Position numbers and translations under genes: made by a program. The notes under the pieces were generated by a model. It made no database searches. It worked only from the letters and a program-made list of their open reading frames with translations, and was not told the origin of the DNA. This document shows positions 25,082-34,049 of a stretch of 64,000 bases of DNA, in pieces; the stretch's first letter is position 1; the number at the start of each line of letters is the position of its first letter. This stretch comes from JAVBKX01 sp031553835 (lineage in GTDB: Bacteria; Bacteroidota; Bacteroidia; Bacteroidales; Azobacteroidaceae), in NCBI GenBank assembly GCA_031553835.1, contig JAVBKX010000009.1:117449-181448 (forward strand), read 5' to 3'.

Positions 25082-26842
25082 TCAAACATTATGAACGATT
25101 TCGGAAGCAAGCTGTTTTAATTCGTCAATAAATTGTTGGGCTTTGTATTCTCCTTTTTCTATTTGCCGGAGTTTTTTCTCCCACATCCCTGTCAGTTCCG
25201 CCGATTTAAGCAGGTCGGTGCGAATGGTTTGGATTAATTCAATTCCTGTGGGAGTAGCATGCAGGTTTTTCTTTTCCTTACGAATGTAGTTTCGTTTGAA
25301 AAGCGTTTCGATAATTGCCGCCCGGGTAGAAGGCCGGCCAATACCATTTTCTTTAAGAGCATCGCGCAATTCCTCATTTTCCACGCCTTTTCCTGCTGTT
25401 TCCATAGCGCGCAACAAAGTCGCTTCGGTATAAAATTTGGGAGGTTGGGTCCATTTTTCAGTCAAAGAAGGAATATGCAGACCACTTTCGCCTTTTTCGA
25501 ATAAAGGCAATGTTTTTTCTTCGTCGCTCTCTTTGTCTTCTTCCGTATCTTTTTTATCTTTTTCAAATACCACGCGCCAACCAGGTTCTAAAATTTGTTT
25601 TCCGGTTACTTTGAATTCCACCTCTTCCACCTCGCCCAATACAGTGGTAGTAGCGATTTTACAACTTGGATAAAATGCGGCAATAAAACGTCGGGCAACC
25701 AGATCATATACCTGTTGTTCGGCAGGAGTCAAATTGTTTGGTACCACTCCGGTAGGAATAATAGCATGGTGATCGGTTACTTTACTATTGTCAAAAATTT
25801 TCTTTGTTTTTGTAATCGCAGCTTGAAGCAGCGGATTTATCAAGGTTTGATAAGAAGTCATGCCTTTCAAAATTCCCGGAATTTTAGCGTGCATGTCTTC
25901 ACTCAAAAATGAAGTATCGACCCGTGGATAAGTGGTGATTTTCTTTTCGTACAACGATTGGATCGCTTTCAGAGTATCGTCTGCCGAAAAAGCAAATTTT
26001 TTATTACATTCTACCTGTAATGCAGTCAAATCAAATAATCGGGGAGGAAATTCTTCTCCTTTTTTGGTGGAAAATTCGGTGACAGTGAATGGGGCGTCAT
26101 TGATTTTAGCCAGAAATTTTTCGCCTTCTTCCTGTGTATTGAATTTGCCTTTTGTAGCTGAAAAAATTGTATCGCGATAGTTCGTTTTCAATTCCCAATA
26201 AGGTTCCGGTTTAAAATTTTCGATTTCTAACTGACGGTTTACAATCAGAGCCAATGTGGGAGTTTGTACCCGGCCAATGGAAAGTACCTGTTTATTCTGT
26301 CCGTATTTTACCGTGTATAGCCGGGTTGCATTCATTCCCAACAACCAGTCGCCAATTGCACGGGAAAGGCCGGCTTCATATAATTTTTGGAAGTGTTCTT
26401 GCGGTTGCAAATGTTGAAATCCTTCGCGAATAGCCTCTTCTGTTAATGAAGAAATCCATAGTCGCGATACCTGGCAATGGCATCCGGCTTTTTGCATTAC
26501 CCAACGTTGAATCAATTCTCCTTCTTGTCCGGCATCCCCGCAGTTAATGATTTCGTCAGCTGTTTGAATTAAAGATTCTATAATTTTGAATTGTTTTTCT
26601 ACGCCTTCATTTTCGATTAGTTTAATGCCAAAACGAGGAGGTATCATTGGCAAGTCGCTGAGCTGCCAACGTTTCCATTGCGGATAATATTCGTGAGGTT
26701 CTTTCAGCGTACAAAAATGACCGAATGTCCAGGTAACCTGATAGCCATTCCCTTCTAAATATCCGTCTTTTTTAGTTTTGGCCCCTATTACATTGGCAAT
26801 TTCCCGCGCTACACTTGGCTTTTCAGCAATACAAAGCTTCAT
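25082..26842 (-). CDS. topB: DNA topoisomerase III (type IA)
   Basis: Decatenase that passes single strands through a transient Tyr-linked break. TOPRIM domain at the N-terminus (MKLCIAEKPSVAREIANVIG; acidic triad around NCGDAGQEGELIQRW), central domain with LSIGRVQTPTLALIVNRQ and the active-site Tyr in KKITTYPRVDTSFL, and GIGRPSTRAAIIETLFKR. 586 residues: it stops after the core, without the C-terminal zinc/extension region of longer homologues. TACTTTTG promoter at 26868-26875. Confidence 0.95.
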   Translation of the reverse strand: MKLCIAEKPSVAREIANVIGAKTKKDGYLEGNGYQVTWTFGHFCTLKEPHEYYPQWKRWQLSDLPMIPPRFGIKLIENEGVEKQFKIIESLIQTADEIINCGDAGQEGELIQRWVMQKAGCHCQVSRLWISSLTEEAIREGFQHLQPQEHFQKLYEAGLSRAIGDWLLGMNATRLYTVKYGQNKQVLSIGRVQTPTLALIVNRQLEIENFKPEPYWELKTNYRDTIFSATKGKFNTQEEGEKFLAKINDAPFTVTEFSTKKGEEFPPRLFDLTALQVECNKKFAFSADDTLKAIQSLYEKKITTYPRVDTSFLSEDMHAKIPGILKGMTSYQTLINPLLQAAITKTKKIFDNSKVTDHHAIIPTGVVPNNLTPAEQQVYDLVARRFIAAFYPSCKIATTTVLGEVEEVEFKVTGKQILEPGWRVVFEKDKKDTEEDKESDEEKTLPLFEKGESGLHIPSLTEKWTQPPKFYTEATLLRAMETAGKGVENEELRDALKENGIGRPSTRAAIIETLFKRNYIRKEKKNLHATPTGIELIQTIRTDLLKSAELTGMWEKKLRQIEKGEYKAQQFIDELKQLASEIVHNV

Positions 26843-26867
26843 CTCTTCATTTATTCTTTGTGGAATG

Positions 26868-26875
26868 CAAAAGTA
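26868..26875 (-). promoter_or_regulatory. -7 box TACTTTTG for topB
   Basis: Exact TAnnTTTG match on the minus strand, 26 bases before topB. Confidence 0.6.
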
Positions 26876-26952
26876 ATAATATTAATTCGACTTTAGAAAA
26901 ATTTTGAACTACAGAAGCGTATAGACCCTATAGAGTTTCTCTTGGTTTGTTG

Positions 26953-26960
26953 TATATTTG
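26953..26960 (+). promoter_or_regulatory. -7 box TATATTTG for the ORF6N pair
   Basis: Exact TAnnTTTG match 38 bases before the first ORF6N gene. Confidence 0.6.
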
Positions 26961-26997
26961 TGCTGTATTTTAGTGAAAATATATAACCAACCAAACT

Positions 26998-27561
26998 ATG
27001 GAATTACAAATTATTCAAAACCGGATTTATGAAATTCGAGGATGTAAGGTAATGCTGGACTTTGATTTAGCAGCAATGTATCAGGTAGAAACGAGAACTT
27101 TAAACCAGTCTGTAAAACGGAACATAAAACGGTTTCCTCCTGATTTTATGTTTCAGCTTACAAATAAGGAATTTAGCGATTTGATATCACAAATTGTGAC
27201 ATCAAGTCGGGGTGGAACACGTAAACTTCCCTATGCGTTTACAGAACAAGGTATAGCTATGTTGTCCGGTTTGTTAAATAGTGATGTAGCAATCACCGTG
27301 AATATTAGCATTATGCGTGCATTTGTAGCCATTCGCCAATTAATCCTTAATCCGCCGATTGATCAAGTTAGTGAATTGCAAAATGAAGTTCAAGAACTGA
27401 AACAATACATTGAGGATGTTTTTACTGACTACAACGATATTAATGAATATACCCGTATGCAATTGGAATTAATCAATGAGACCTTGGCCGCATTGCAGTC
27501 TAAAAATAAGGAACTCAATAAACCAAGAAAGCCGATAGGATACCAAAATTATAGAAAATAG
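26998..27561 (+). CDS. ORF6N domain DNA-binding protein, copy 1
   Basis: 187 residues. The ORF6N domain (about 1-105) has YEIRGCKVMLDFDLAAMYQV, NIKRFPPDFMFQL, KLPYAFTEQGIAMLSGLLNS and IMRAFVAIRQLIL. The C-terminus is a coiled coil (ELQNEVQELKQYIEDVFTDY) for oligomerisation. ORF6N proteins are phage- and plasmid-related DNA-binding proteins with unclear bacterial roles. It forms a tandem duplicate with the next gene, 26 bases downstream. The palindrome TCACAAATTGTGA at 27187-27199 lies in the coding sequence. Confidence 0.88.
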   Translation: MELQIIQNRIYEIRGCKVMLDFDLAAMYQVETRTLNQSVKRNIKRFPPDFMFQLTNKEFSDLISQIVTSSRGGTRKLPYAFTEQGIAMLSGLLNSDVAITVNISIMRAFVAIRQLILNPPIDQVSELQNEVQELKQYIEDVFTDYNDINEYTRMQLELINETLAALQSKNKELNKPRKPIGYQNYRK

Positions 27562-27587
27562 TTATCCCGAAATTAACCAACTCAATT

Positions 27588-28157
27588 ATGGAATTACAAA
27601 TTATTCAAAACCGGATTTATGAAATTCGAGGATGTAAGGTGATGCTGGATTTTGATTTAGCAGAATTATATGGAATTGAAACGAGAGTGCTCAAACAGGC
27701 TGTGAGACGTAATTTGAAACGCTTTGAAGGAGATGATTTTATGTTTGAACTAACCAAAGACGAACTTTCAAGATCACAATTTGTGATCTTGAACAGAAGT
27801 CGGGGTAGTAATATAAAATATTTGCCCTTTGCATTTACAGAGTTAGGTGTGGCAATGTTAAGTAGTGTATTAAATTCGGATGTCGCCATTGAAGTAAATA
27901 GAGGAATTATGCGTGCATTTGTAGCCATTCGTCAATTAATCCTTAATCTGCCGATTGATCAAGTTGGTGAATTACAAAATGAAGTCCAAGAACTGAAACA
28001 ATACATTGAGTATGTTTTTACTGACTACAACGATATTAATGAAGATACCCGTATGCAATTGGAATTAATCAATGAGACTTTGGCTGAATTGCAGTCTAAA
28101 AGTAAAGGAATCAATAAACCAAGAAATCCAATAGGATATCAAAATTATAGACAATAG
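27588..28157 (+). CDS. ORF6N domain DNA-binding protein, copy 2
   Basis: 189 residues, duplicate of the preceding gene. The first 53 bases are identical, and the C-terminal coiled-coil half is nearly identical in DNA. The middle, which carries the DNA-binding core (LYGIETRVLKQAVRRNLKRF, FELTKDELSRSQFVILN), has diverged strongly. The 19-base palindrome AGATCACAATTTGTGATCT at 27771-27789 is embedded at the same codons as the weaker palindrome of copy 1. The two proteins could form mixed oligomers with different DNA specificity. Confidence 0.88.
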   Translation: MELQIIQNRIYEIRGCKVMLDFDLAELYGIETRVLKQAVRRNLKRFEGDDFMFELTKDELSRSQFVILNRSRGSNIKYLPFAFTELGVAMLSSVLNSDVAIEVNRGIMRAFVAIRQLILNLPIDQVGELQNEVQELKQYIEYVFTDYNDINEDTRMQLELINETLAELQSKSKGINKPRNPIGYQNYRQ

Positions 28158-28206
28158 TAATCAAGAAATTAATCAACCAAACTATGTACAAGTTATTAAC
28201 AACCTC
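28158..28206 (+). repeat. Remnant of a third ORF6N repeat unit leader
   Basis: AAATTAATCAACCAAACTATG after copy 2 matches the spacers before copy 1 (ATAACCAACCAAACTATG) and copy 2 (AAATTAACCAACTCAATTATG). The sequence after this ATG no longer matches ORF6N, so it looks like the edge of a lost or ended tandem unit. Confidence 0.5.
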
Positions 28207-29220
28207 TTACACCCCAAATGAAATCCCCATTCTTGTGCCTTGTACTACCAAGTCATCTTCGGGTGTAACGACCCTCAATTTACCGGCTACCTTTTCCAAT
28301 GCTATGGAAGAAATTTCATTGTCTTTTAACCGTACCATACGGCCGAATTTACGATTGGCAATCAGTTCGGTAGCATGGCCTCCGAGCCGCGTGGACAGGT
28401 TGCGGTCGAAAGGTGACGGACTGCCTCCGCGCTGGATGTAGCCCAGTACCGTTTCGCGGGTTTCGAGGCCGGTGCCTTGCTCTATCATTTTGGAGAAATA
28501 AGTAGCAGGACGCATGTTTCCTTTGTTAGGCGTTTCCACTCCTTCTGCAACAGCTACAATGGAGTATTGTTTGCCTTTTTCGACTCGTTCTGTGATAGCG
28601 TTTATAATCATTTGTTCGTTGTAGCGTAGTTCGGGCAACAGAATAACATCGGCTCCTCCGGCCATTCCTGCGTGGAGAGCGATCCATCCGGCATGATGTC
28701 CCATGAGTTCGATGACCATAACCCGTCGGTGCGAGCTGGCTGTGGAGTGAAGCCTGTCGATGGCTTCGGTAGCAATATCGACGGCTGTACTGAATCCGAA
28801 GGTAATGTCTGTTCCCCAAACATCATTATCGATCGTTTTGGGAACGCCAATAATATTCAGTCCTAATTCAGATAGTTGCCAGGCGGTTTTTTGCGTACCG
28901 TTTCCCCCAATGCAAACTAAGCAATCCAACTGAAGATTATCGTAATGTTGTTTGATGATTTTGGGACTTTCTTTTGTCTCCAATAATTTTTTGAACGGTT
29001 TTTCGCGCGATGTTCCTAAAATGGTACCGCCCAGATTCAGGATGCCCGACAGTGATTTTTCGTCCAGCGGCATCACGTCTTCGTTCATTAACCCAACAAA
29101 ACCGTTGTGTATGCCGATAACTTCCATCCCATAGTGGACGGCGGCTGTTTTTGCAACTCCACGGATGGTGGCGTTGATTCCCGGACAATCTCCTCCGGAA
29201 GACAAAATGCCTATCTTCAT
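28207..29220 (-). CDS. pfkA: 6-phosphofructokinase
   Basis: Phosphorylates fructose 6-phosphate in glycolysis. 337 residues. Motifs: GILSSGGDCPGINATIRGV, GTILGTSREKPF, CIGGNGTQKTAWQL, GVPKTIDNDVWGTDITFGF, and IELMGHHAGWIALHAG. The donor site has Gly in GGNGT (usually ATP) but Lys in PKTIDND (found in PPi enzymes and in ATP-using group III enzymes), so the ATP assignment is likely but not certain. The phrase repeat 29239-29277 separates it from the DUF349 gene. Confidence 0.93.
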   Translation of the reverse strand: MKIGILSSGGDCPGINATIRGVAKTAAVHYGMEVIGIHNGFVGLMNEDVMPLDEKSLSGILNLGGTILGTSREKPFKKLLETKESPKIIKQHYDNLQLDCLVCIGGNGTQKTAWQLSELGLNIIGVPKTIDNDVWGTDITFGFSTAVDIATEAIDRLHSTASSHRRVMVIELMGHHAGWIALHAGMAGGADVILLPELRYNEQMIINAITERVEKGKQYSIVAVAEGVETPNKGNMRPATYFSKMIEQGTGLETRETVLGYIQRGGSPSPFDRNLSTRLGGHATELIANRKFGRMVRLKDNEISSIALEKVAGKLRVVTPEDDLVVQGTRMGISFGV

Positions 29221-29238
29221 TACATTATGTTTTTTACC

Positions 29239-29277
29239 ACAATAGGCACATAGAAAAGTGTTCTATGTGCCTATTGT
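29239..29277. repeat. Perfect 17-bp inverted repeat CAATAGGCACATAGAA
   Basis: ACAATAGGCACATAGAA, loop AAGTG, then TTCTATGTGCCTATTGT: a perfect hairpin without a following T tract. Its wording fits a phrase-type intergenic repeat rather than a terminator. Confidence 0.75.
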
Positions 29278-29291
29278 CATGAAACTATTTA

Positions 29292-31208
29292 TTACAGATT
29301 TTCATCGATAACTTCAATCTTTTTGAGAATGAGTTCCAATTCTTCTTTCAGGCTTTCGATTTTACGGCTCATTTCTTTTACCAATCCGCCTCCGCCTTTG
29401 GAAGATACAGACAAGAAACCGATATTGTTTTCGTAAGTCTGAATGTCGTTTTTCAACCGTTCGTAAGTTCTCATTAATTTTTCGCGTTCATTCAGGATTT
29501 TTCCTTTCGATTTGTCTTTACCTGTCATTTCCGACAAATTGGATTTGAATGATTGCAAACGGCGTTCCGATTCATCGACTTTTAACCGGTCAAAATGTTT
29601 ATCAACGGCTTCCCGGTATTCTTTGTATATTTTGTCTTTTTCGCGGAATGGGACGAATCCGATGTTATTCCATTCCGACATAAATTCACGTATTTTAGCA
29701 ATGGCTTCGGTAGAAGGAAGCGATTCATCTACCGCTTTAATTTTTTCGATAACTTCTTTTTTAGCTTTCAGGTTTTCAATTTCTTCTGTTTTTTGTGAAG
29801 AAAAATGGATATTTTTTTGCTCAAAGAAATAATCGCAAGCGGTCACAAAACGTTTCCAAATGGCATCGGAATATTTCCGGGAAACGGATCCGACGGTTTT
29901 CCATTCTTTTTGCAGGGCGATCAGTTTATCGGTAGTTTCTTTCCAATCCTGACTGTCTTTGAGCGCTTCGGCTTTTTCGCACAGTTGTTTTTTCTTTTCC
30001 AGGTTGGCATCCATCGATTCTTTAATGGATTTATAAAATTCGCTTTTCTTTTGGAAAAAAGTATCGCAGGCGGCACGGAAACGTTCAAATACTTTGACAT
30101 TGTTTTTCTTTGGAGCAAACCCAATGGTTTTCCATTTTTCCTGCAAATCAAGCACTTTTTGATTTTGTTCGTCCCAGTCTTTGAAAGTGGCCAATTTTGA
30201 ATAATCAATGGCTTCCATTTCCTCACAAATGGCGGTTTTTTCCTCCAAATTGCGTTGTTCCATGCTTCTCAAGCCTTCAAAATGATCCTGATGTCTTTTG
30301 TTGATGACGGTAGATGCTTTTTTGAAGCGCGACCAGATCTCTTCGCGAAGTTCTTTGGCTACGGGACCGATTTCGCGCCATTCCTGATGCAGATTTTGAA
30401 GTTGATAGAATGCAGAAATGACATCTTGTTCTTCTTCCAATTTTTCAACAGCTTCACACAATGCGGTTTTCAATTCCAGGTTTTTCTTGAAATCGTAATC
30501 ACGCATTTCATTGTTGATTTTTATCAGGTCGTAGAATTTTTCGCTATAGTGCTGATATTCTTTCCAAAGATCGTTGATATTGGCTTGCGGTATATTTTTA
30601 ATGTCTTTCCATTGTTGCTGCAGCCGGCGAAATTCGGTATATATTTTATGAAAATCATCCTGGCTGTCGATCAATATTTTCAATTCGTCGATAATTGCTT
30701 TTTTTGCAGCCAGATTTTCTTCTTTTACTTTTTCGTATTCGGCAAGGATAGCAGCCCGTTTTTCTTTTATGATTTGCAGGTATTTTTTTAGCTGCTCTTC
30801 GTTCTCGTCGGATGGTACGACAAATCCTTCTTCACTGCCGCCTGAAGCTAAGAATGCTTTTTTCGCGTCGTCTGTTTCCTGCTTTTTCCGCTTGTAAAAT
30901 GCTTGTTTTAAAGCATCGACTTCAGCTTTTACAGCGTCTGTAGCCTCTCCTTCTACTAATGCACTTAATCGTTGGATGATCTGCTCCTTAGTTAGTTTAT
31001 CCGCCTCTTTTTCAAGTTCGGATGCTTCTTCTTGCTGCGGAGTTTCCATCGCTTCGACCGTTTTTTCAGGAGTTTCTCCCGATACAATACTTTCCTCGGA
31101 AGCCTCTTGTCCTTGTTCAGTTGCGGAGGTTACCGGCAGTGCATTTTCTTCAAACGTGTTTTCATTCGCCACACGATTGTTTTCCATGGGTTCATTCATA
31201 GCATTCAA
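29292..31208 (-). CDS. DUF349 repeat coiled-coil protein
   Basis: 638 residues. An acidic, low-complexity N-terminus (about 1-75) is followed by several DUF349 helical repeats, each with a W-K-x-I/V-G-like core: QQWKDIKNIP, QEWREIGPVAKELREEIWSR, EKWKTIGFAPKKNNVKVFER, KEWKTVGSVSRKYSDAIWKR and SEWNNIGFVPFREKDKIYKE. The family is common in Bacteroidetes and has no settled function. It stands alone on the minus strand between ispG and pfkA. Confidence 0.88.
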   Translation of the reverse strand: MNAMNEPMENNRVANENTFEENALPVTSATEQGQEASEESIVSGETPEKTVEAMETPQQEEASELEKEADKLTKEQIIQRLSALVEGEATDAVKAEVDALKQAFYKRKKQETDDAKKAFLASGGSEEGFVVPSDENEEQLKKYLQIIKEKRAAILAEYEKVKEENLAAKKAIIDELKILIDSQDDFHKIYTEFRRLQQQWKDIKNIPQANINDLWKEYQHYSEKFYDLIKINNEMRDYDFKKNLELKTALCEAVEKLEEEQDVISAFYQLQNLHQEWREIGPVAKELREEIWSRFKKASTVINKRHQDHFEGLRSMEQRNLEEKTAICEEMEAIDYSKLATFKDWDEQNQKVLDLQEKWKTIGFAPKKNNVKVFERFRAACDTFFQKKSEFYKSIKESMDANLEKKKQLCEKAEALKDSQDWKETTDKLIALQKEWKTVGSVSRKYSDAIWKRFVTACDYFFEQKNIHFSSQKTEEIENLKAKKEVIEKIKAVDESLPSTEAIAKIREFMSEWNNIGFVPFREKDKIYKEYREAVDKHFDRLKVDESERRLQSFKSNLSEMTGKDKSKGKILNEREKLMRTYERLKNDIQTYENNIGFLSVSSKGGGGLVKEMSRKIESLKEELELILKKIEVIDENL

Positions 31209-31287
31209 CGTTAAATATAGTTTTACTCGACAAATTAAGTCAAAAAAAACAACAAATTCACCGAAATTGTCTGTTTTTTTTACTTTT

Positions 31288-33132
31288 TTATTCTAAATCG
31301 CGCCAATCTCCGTATTTTTTTATCAATTGAATAAGCGATTCTACTGCTTTTTCTTCAGGAATATTCTTTTCAATGCACTGTTTTCCTTTATATAAAGAGA
31401 TTTTTCCGGGGCCTGCTCCTACGTATCCGTAATCGGCATCAGCCATTTCTCCGGGGCCATTGACAATGCAACCCATAATCCCGATTTTCAATCCTTTCAA
31501 ATGTGCGGTAGCGGCTTTGACTTTCTGGATGGTAGCTTGCAAATGAAATAAAGTACGGCCGCATCCGGGACAAGAGATATATTCGGTTTTGCTGATTCGG
31601 CGTCCGGTTGCCTGCAAAATTCCAAAAGCACAGGAATCCAGTATTTCCGGCGCAATATTTCCTTTGTTTTGAAGCCAGATTCCATCGACCAACATGTCAA
31701 TAAAGAACGGTCCGAAATCAGTACCGGATTTTACCTGCAAGGTTGTTATATCTTCTTCGTTGTACGTTTTGGCAATGATAACCGGCAGATCTATTTTTTC
31801 ATCCATTAATTTATGGATAAATGCTAATTGCTCACCTGTACCATGCTTATGAGAAGTCGTCAGAACAATAATTGTATGCGTATCTTTCTTTAAATTCGAT
31901 AAAACAGGCTGGTTCAATTCCGGATAAGATAAATGTAAGAATTTTAGGGAAGAATGCTGCTTCCACATTTCAAATTCTGCCATCGAAAAGAGAGGAAAAA
32001 CATTTTCTTTTTCTTTCCAGTGCGACCCATTCACAATATATTTTTTGCCAATATACAATTCTTCCGGCATTTTATCTCCGCAATAAATAACATCCGGAGA
32101 TAAACCTTCTTTGTATCCTGCACCCTGCACCCTGTATCCCGTACCCATTACTACCGGCACATTTCCTCCACCGATTCCCTGAATATTGATTGTATTCCGC
32201 CGTTCGGGATAAATTGGATTGTATCCTGAAAATACCGTTTCCGGTATCAATGGATGATTTTCTTTTTCTGCAATATAGTTAACTAATAATTTGGCTACCG
32301 GAATTTCATGCTCAGGATCTTCGCTTAGAGAAACACGGATGGTATCTCCGGTTCCTTCTGCAAGTAAAGTACCGATACCGACAGCCGATTTGATTCTCCC
32401 GTCTTCCCCATCCCCGGCCTCGGTTACGCCTAAATGAAGAGGGAACGTCATTTTTTCTTCTTCCATCCGGTTGACTAACAGTCGGACGGTACGAATCATT
32501 ACCGATGTATTAGACGCTTTGATGGAAATAACTACATTTGGGAACTGCTGTTCAATGCAAATCCGGAGAAATTCCATACAGGATTCTACCATTCCTTCGG
32601 GAGTATCACCGTAGCGGCTCATAATGCGGTCTGACAATGAGCCATGATTTACTCCGATGCGGATTGCGGTATTGTGCTGTTTGCAGATGTTTAAGAATGG
32701 GATGAAACGTTCTTTTATTTTCTCTATTTCTTTACGATATTCTTCGTCGGTATATTCAAACGTTTCGAATGTTTTAACCGGATCGACAAAATTCCCGGGA
32801 TTGATGCGAACTTTTTCTACAATTTGGGCGGCGGCGTCGGCGGCTTTCGGATTAAAGTGAATATCGGCAATTAATGGAGTAGTATATCCCCGGTTGCGTA
32901 ATCCTTCTTTGATCTGCTTCAAATTTTCGGCTTCCCTCACGCCTTGTGCGGTCAGGCGTACGTATTCGCCTCCGGCATTAATAATCCGGATGCATTGTTC
33001 AATGGAAGCCTCCGTATCCATGGTAGAAGTGTTGGTCATGGATTGCAGGCGGATTGGAAAATCGCCTCCCATCGGCGTGTTTCCAATTTGAACAACCGAA
33101 GATTTCCGGCGTTTGTAGTTGAAAGAGTTCAA
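31288..33132 (-). CDS. ispG: 4-hydroxy-3-methylbut-2-enyl diphosphate synthase (flavodoxin/ferredoxin)
   Basis: Iron-sulfur enzyme of the MEP isoprenoid pathway. 614 residues: the long form with an extra central domain, as in Bacteroidetes, chlamydiae and plants. N-terminal barrel with PIRLQSMTNTSTMDTEASIE; C-terminal [4Fe-4S] cysteines in SCPGCGRTLFHLQ and GIMGCIVNGPGEMADADYG. The start is a TTG at 33132 overlapping the purE TGA, and the product then aligns with the usual family N-terminus. Residues about 329-341 (MGTGYRVQGAGYK) are encoded by a phrase repeat at 32113-32147. Confidence 0.95.
   Translation of the reverse strand: MNSFNYKRRKSSVVQIGNTPMGGDFPIRLQSMTNTSTMDTEASIEQCIRIINAGGEYVRLTAQGVREAENLKQIKEGLRNRGYTTPLIADIHFNPKAADAAAQIVEKVRINPGNFVDPVKTFETFEYTDEEYRKEIEKIKERFIPFLNICKQHNTAIRIGVNHGSLSDRIMSRYGDTPEGMVESCMEFLRICIEQQFPNVVISIKASNTSVMIRTVRLLVNRMEEEKMTFPLHLGVTEAGDGEDGRIKSAVGIGTLLAEGTGDTIRVSLSEDPEHEIPVAKLLVNYIAEKENHPLIPETVFSGYNPIYPERRNTINIQGIGGGNVPVVMGTGYRVQGAGYKEGLSPDVIYCGDKMPEELYIGKKYIVNGSHWKEKENVFPLFSMAEFEMWKQHSSLKFLHLSYPELNQPVLSNLKKDTHTIIVLTTSHKHGTGEQLAFIHKLMDEKIDLPVIIAKTYNEEDITTLQVKSGTDFGPFFIDMLVDGIWLQNKGNIAPEILDSCAFGILQATGRRISKTEYISCPGCGRTLFHLQATIQKVKAATAHLKGLKIGIMGCIVNGPGEMADADYGYVGAGPGKISLYKGKQCIEKNIPEEKAVESLIQLIKKYGDWRDLE
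32113..32147. repeat. CACCCTGCACCCTGTATCCC phrase repeat inside ispG
   Basis: GTATCCTGCACCCTGCACCC followed by TGTATCCCGTACCC is a run of six-to-seven-base near-repeats unlike the surrounding codons. It is in frame and adds GTGYRVQGAGY between the barrel and the inserted domain. Confidence 0.75.
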
Positions 33133-33635
33133 TTTGTTTTGAATTTATATTTTACTGAAGCGAGCTCCTGGTTGGCTTGTACAATTTTTTGTTTCAGGTT
33201 TTCCTTGTACGTTATCAACCTCGCTTGCAATTCGTCGTTGTCGGTCGATAGTATTTGGGAGGCCAGAATGGCGGCGTTCATTGCGCCGTTGATACCCACA
33301 GTCGCTACGGGAATACCCGGAGGCATTTGTACAATGGCGAGCAATGCATCCATCCCGTCTAAACTGGAGTTGATCGGTACTCCGATTACCGGTAAAGTGG
33401 TCATGGAGGCAATTACGCCCGGCAGGTGGGCGGCCATTCCTGCGGCGGCAATGATGACTTTGATGCCGCGGGATTTGGCATTTTTAGCAAATTGCTCTAC
33501 TTCTGCCGGAGTACGATGGGCAGATAAGGCATGCATCTCGAATGGGATCTCAAATTCATCGAGAGTCATCGCTGCTTTTTCCATCATGGGCAGGTCGGAA
33601 GTGCTGCCCATGATAATGCTTACGATTGGTTTCAT
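33129..33635 (-). CDS. purE: N5-carboxyaminoimidazole ribonucleotide mutase
   Basis: Purine biosynthesis, converts N5-CAIR to CAIR. 168 residues; motifs IVSIIMGSTSDLPMMEKAAM, MHALSAHRTPAEVEQFAKNA, IAAAGMAAHLPGVIASMTTL and VIGVPINSS are the class I PurE signature. Overlaps ispG by 4 bases and follows gcvH by 3, so it belongs to the tight operon 31288-37255. Confidence 0.96.
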   Translation of the reverse strand: MKPIVSIIMGSTSDLPMMEKAAMTLDEFEIPFEMHALSAHRTPAEVEQFAKNAKSRGIKVIIAAAGMAAHLPGVIASMTTLPVIGVPINSSLDGMDALLAIVQMPPGIPVATVGINGAMNAAILASQILSTDNDELQARLITYKENLKQKIVQANQELASVKYKFKTN

Positions 33636-33638
33636 ATT

Positions 33639-34019
33639 TTATTTTCCGATAAACGCCTGATAATCTTTAGCTGATAATAATGCATTCAATTCAGCCGGAT
33701 TGGTTAATTTTATTTTGATGATCCATCCTTTTCCATAGGGATCTGAATTGACTAACTCCGGTTCGCTGTCTAAAGCGGGATTGACTTCCAATACTTCGCC
33801 GGAAGCCGGAAGCATTAAGTCCGAAACGGTTTTAACGGCTTCGATGGAACCGAATGTTTCATGCAGAGGTAAATTTTCCCCGGCAGTATCAACATCAACG
33901 AAAACAATTTCTCCCAATTCGCTCTGTGCATAATCTGTGATGCCTACATAGGCTACATCTCCTTCCCGGCGAATCCATTCATGGTCTTTAGTGTACTTCA
34001 AATCTTCAGGAAATAACAT
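33639..34019 (-). CDS. gcvH: Glycine cleavage system H protein
   Basis: Lipoyl carrier that shuttles the aminomethyl group between P, T and L proteins. 126 residues; KYTKDHEWIRREGDVAYVGI, QSELGEIVFVDVDTAGENL, and the lipoyl Lys in ETFGSIEAVKTVSDLMLPAS. The partners gcvP, gcvT and lpd are not adjacent. Located between rpoN and purE in one operon. Confidence 0.96.
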   Translation of the reverse strand: MLFPEDLKYTKDHEWIRREGDVAYVGITDYAQSELGEIVFVDVDTAGENLPLHETFGSIEAVKTVSDLMLPASGEVLEVNPALDSEPELVNSDPYGKGWIIKIKLTNPAELNALLSAKDYQAFIGK

Positions 34020-34049
34020 AATTAATCAAGAATTAAAAAATTAAAGGAA

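Noticed and set aside
29239..29277. Hairpin considered as terminator of the DUF349 gene
   Set aside because: The stem is perfect but no T tract follows; its wording fits the phrase repeats better.
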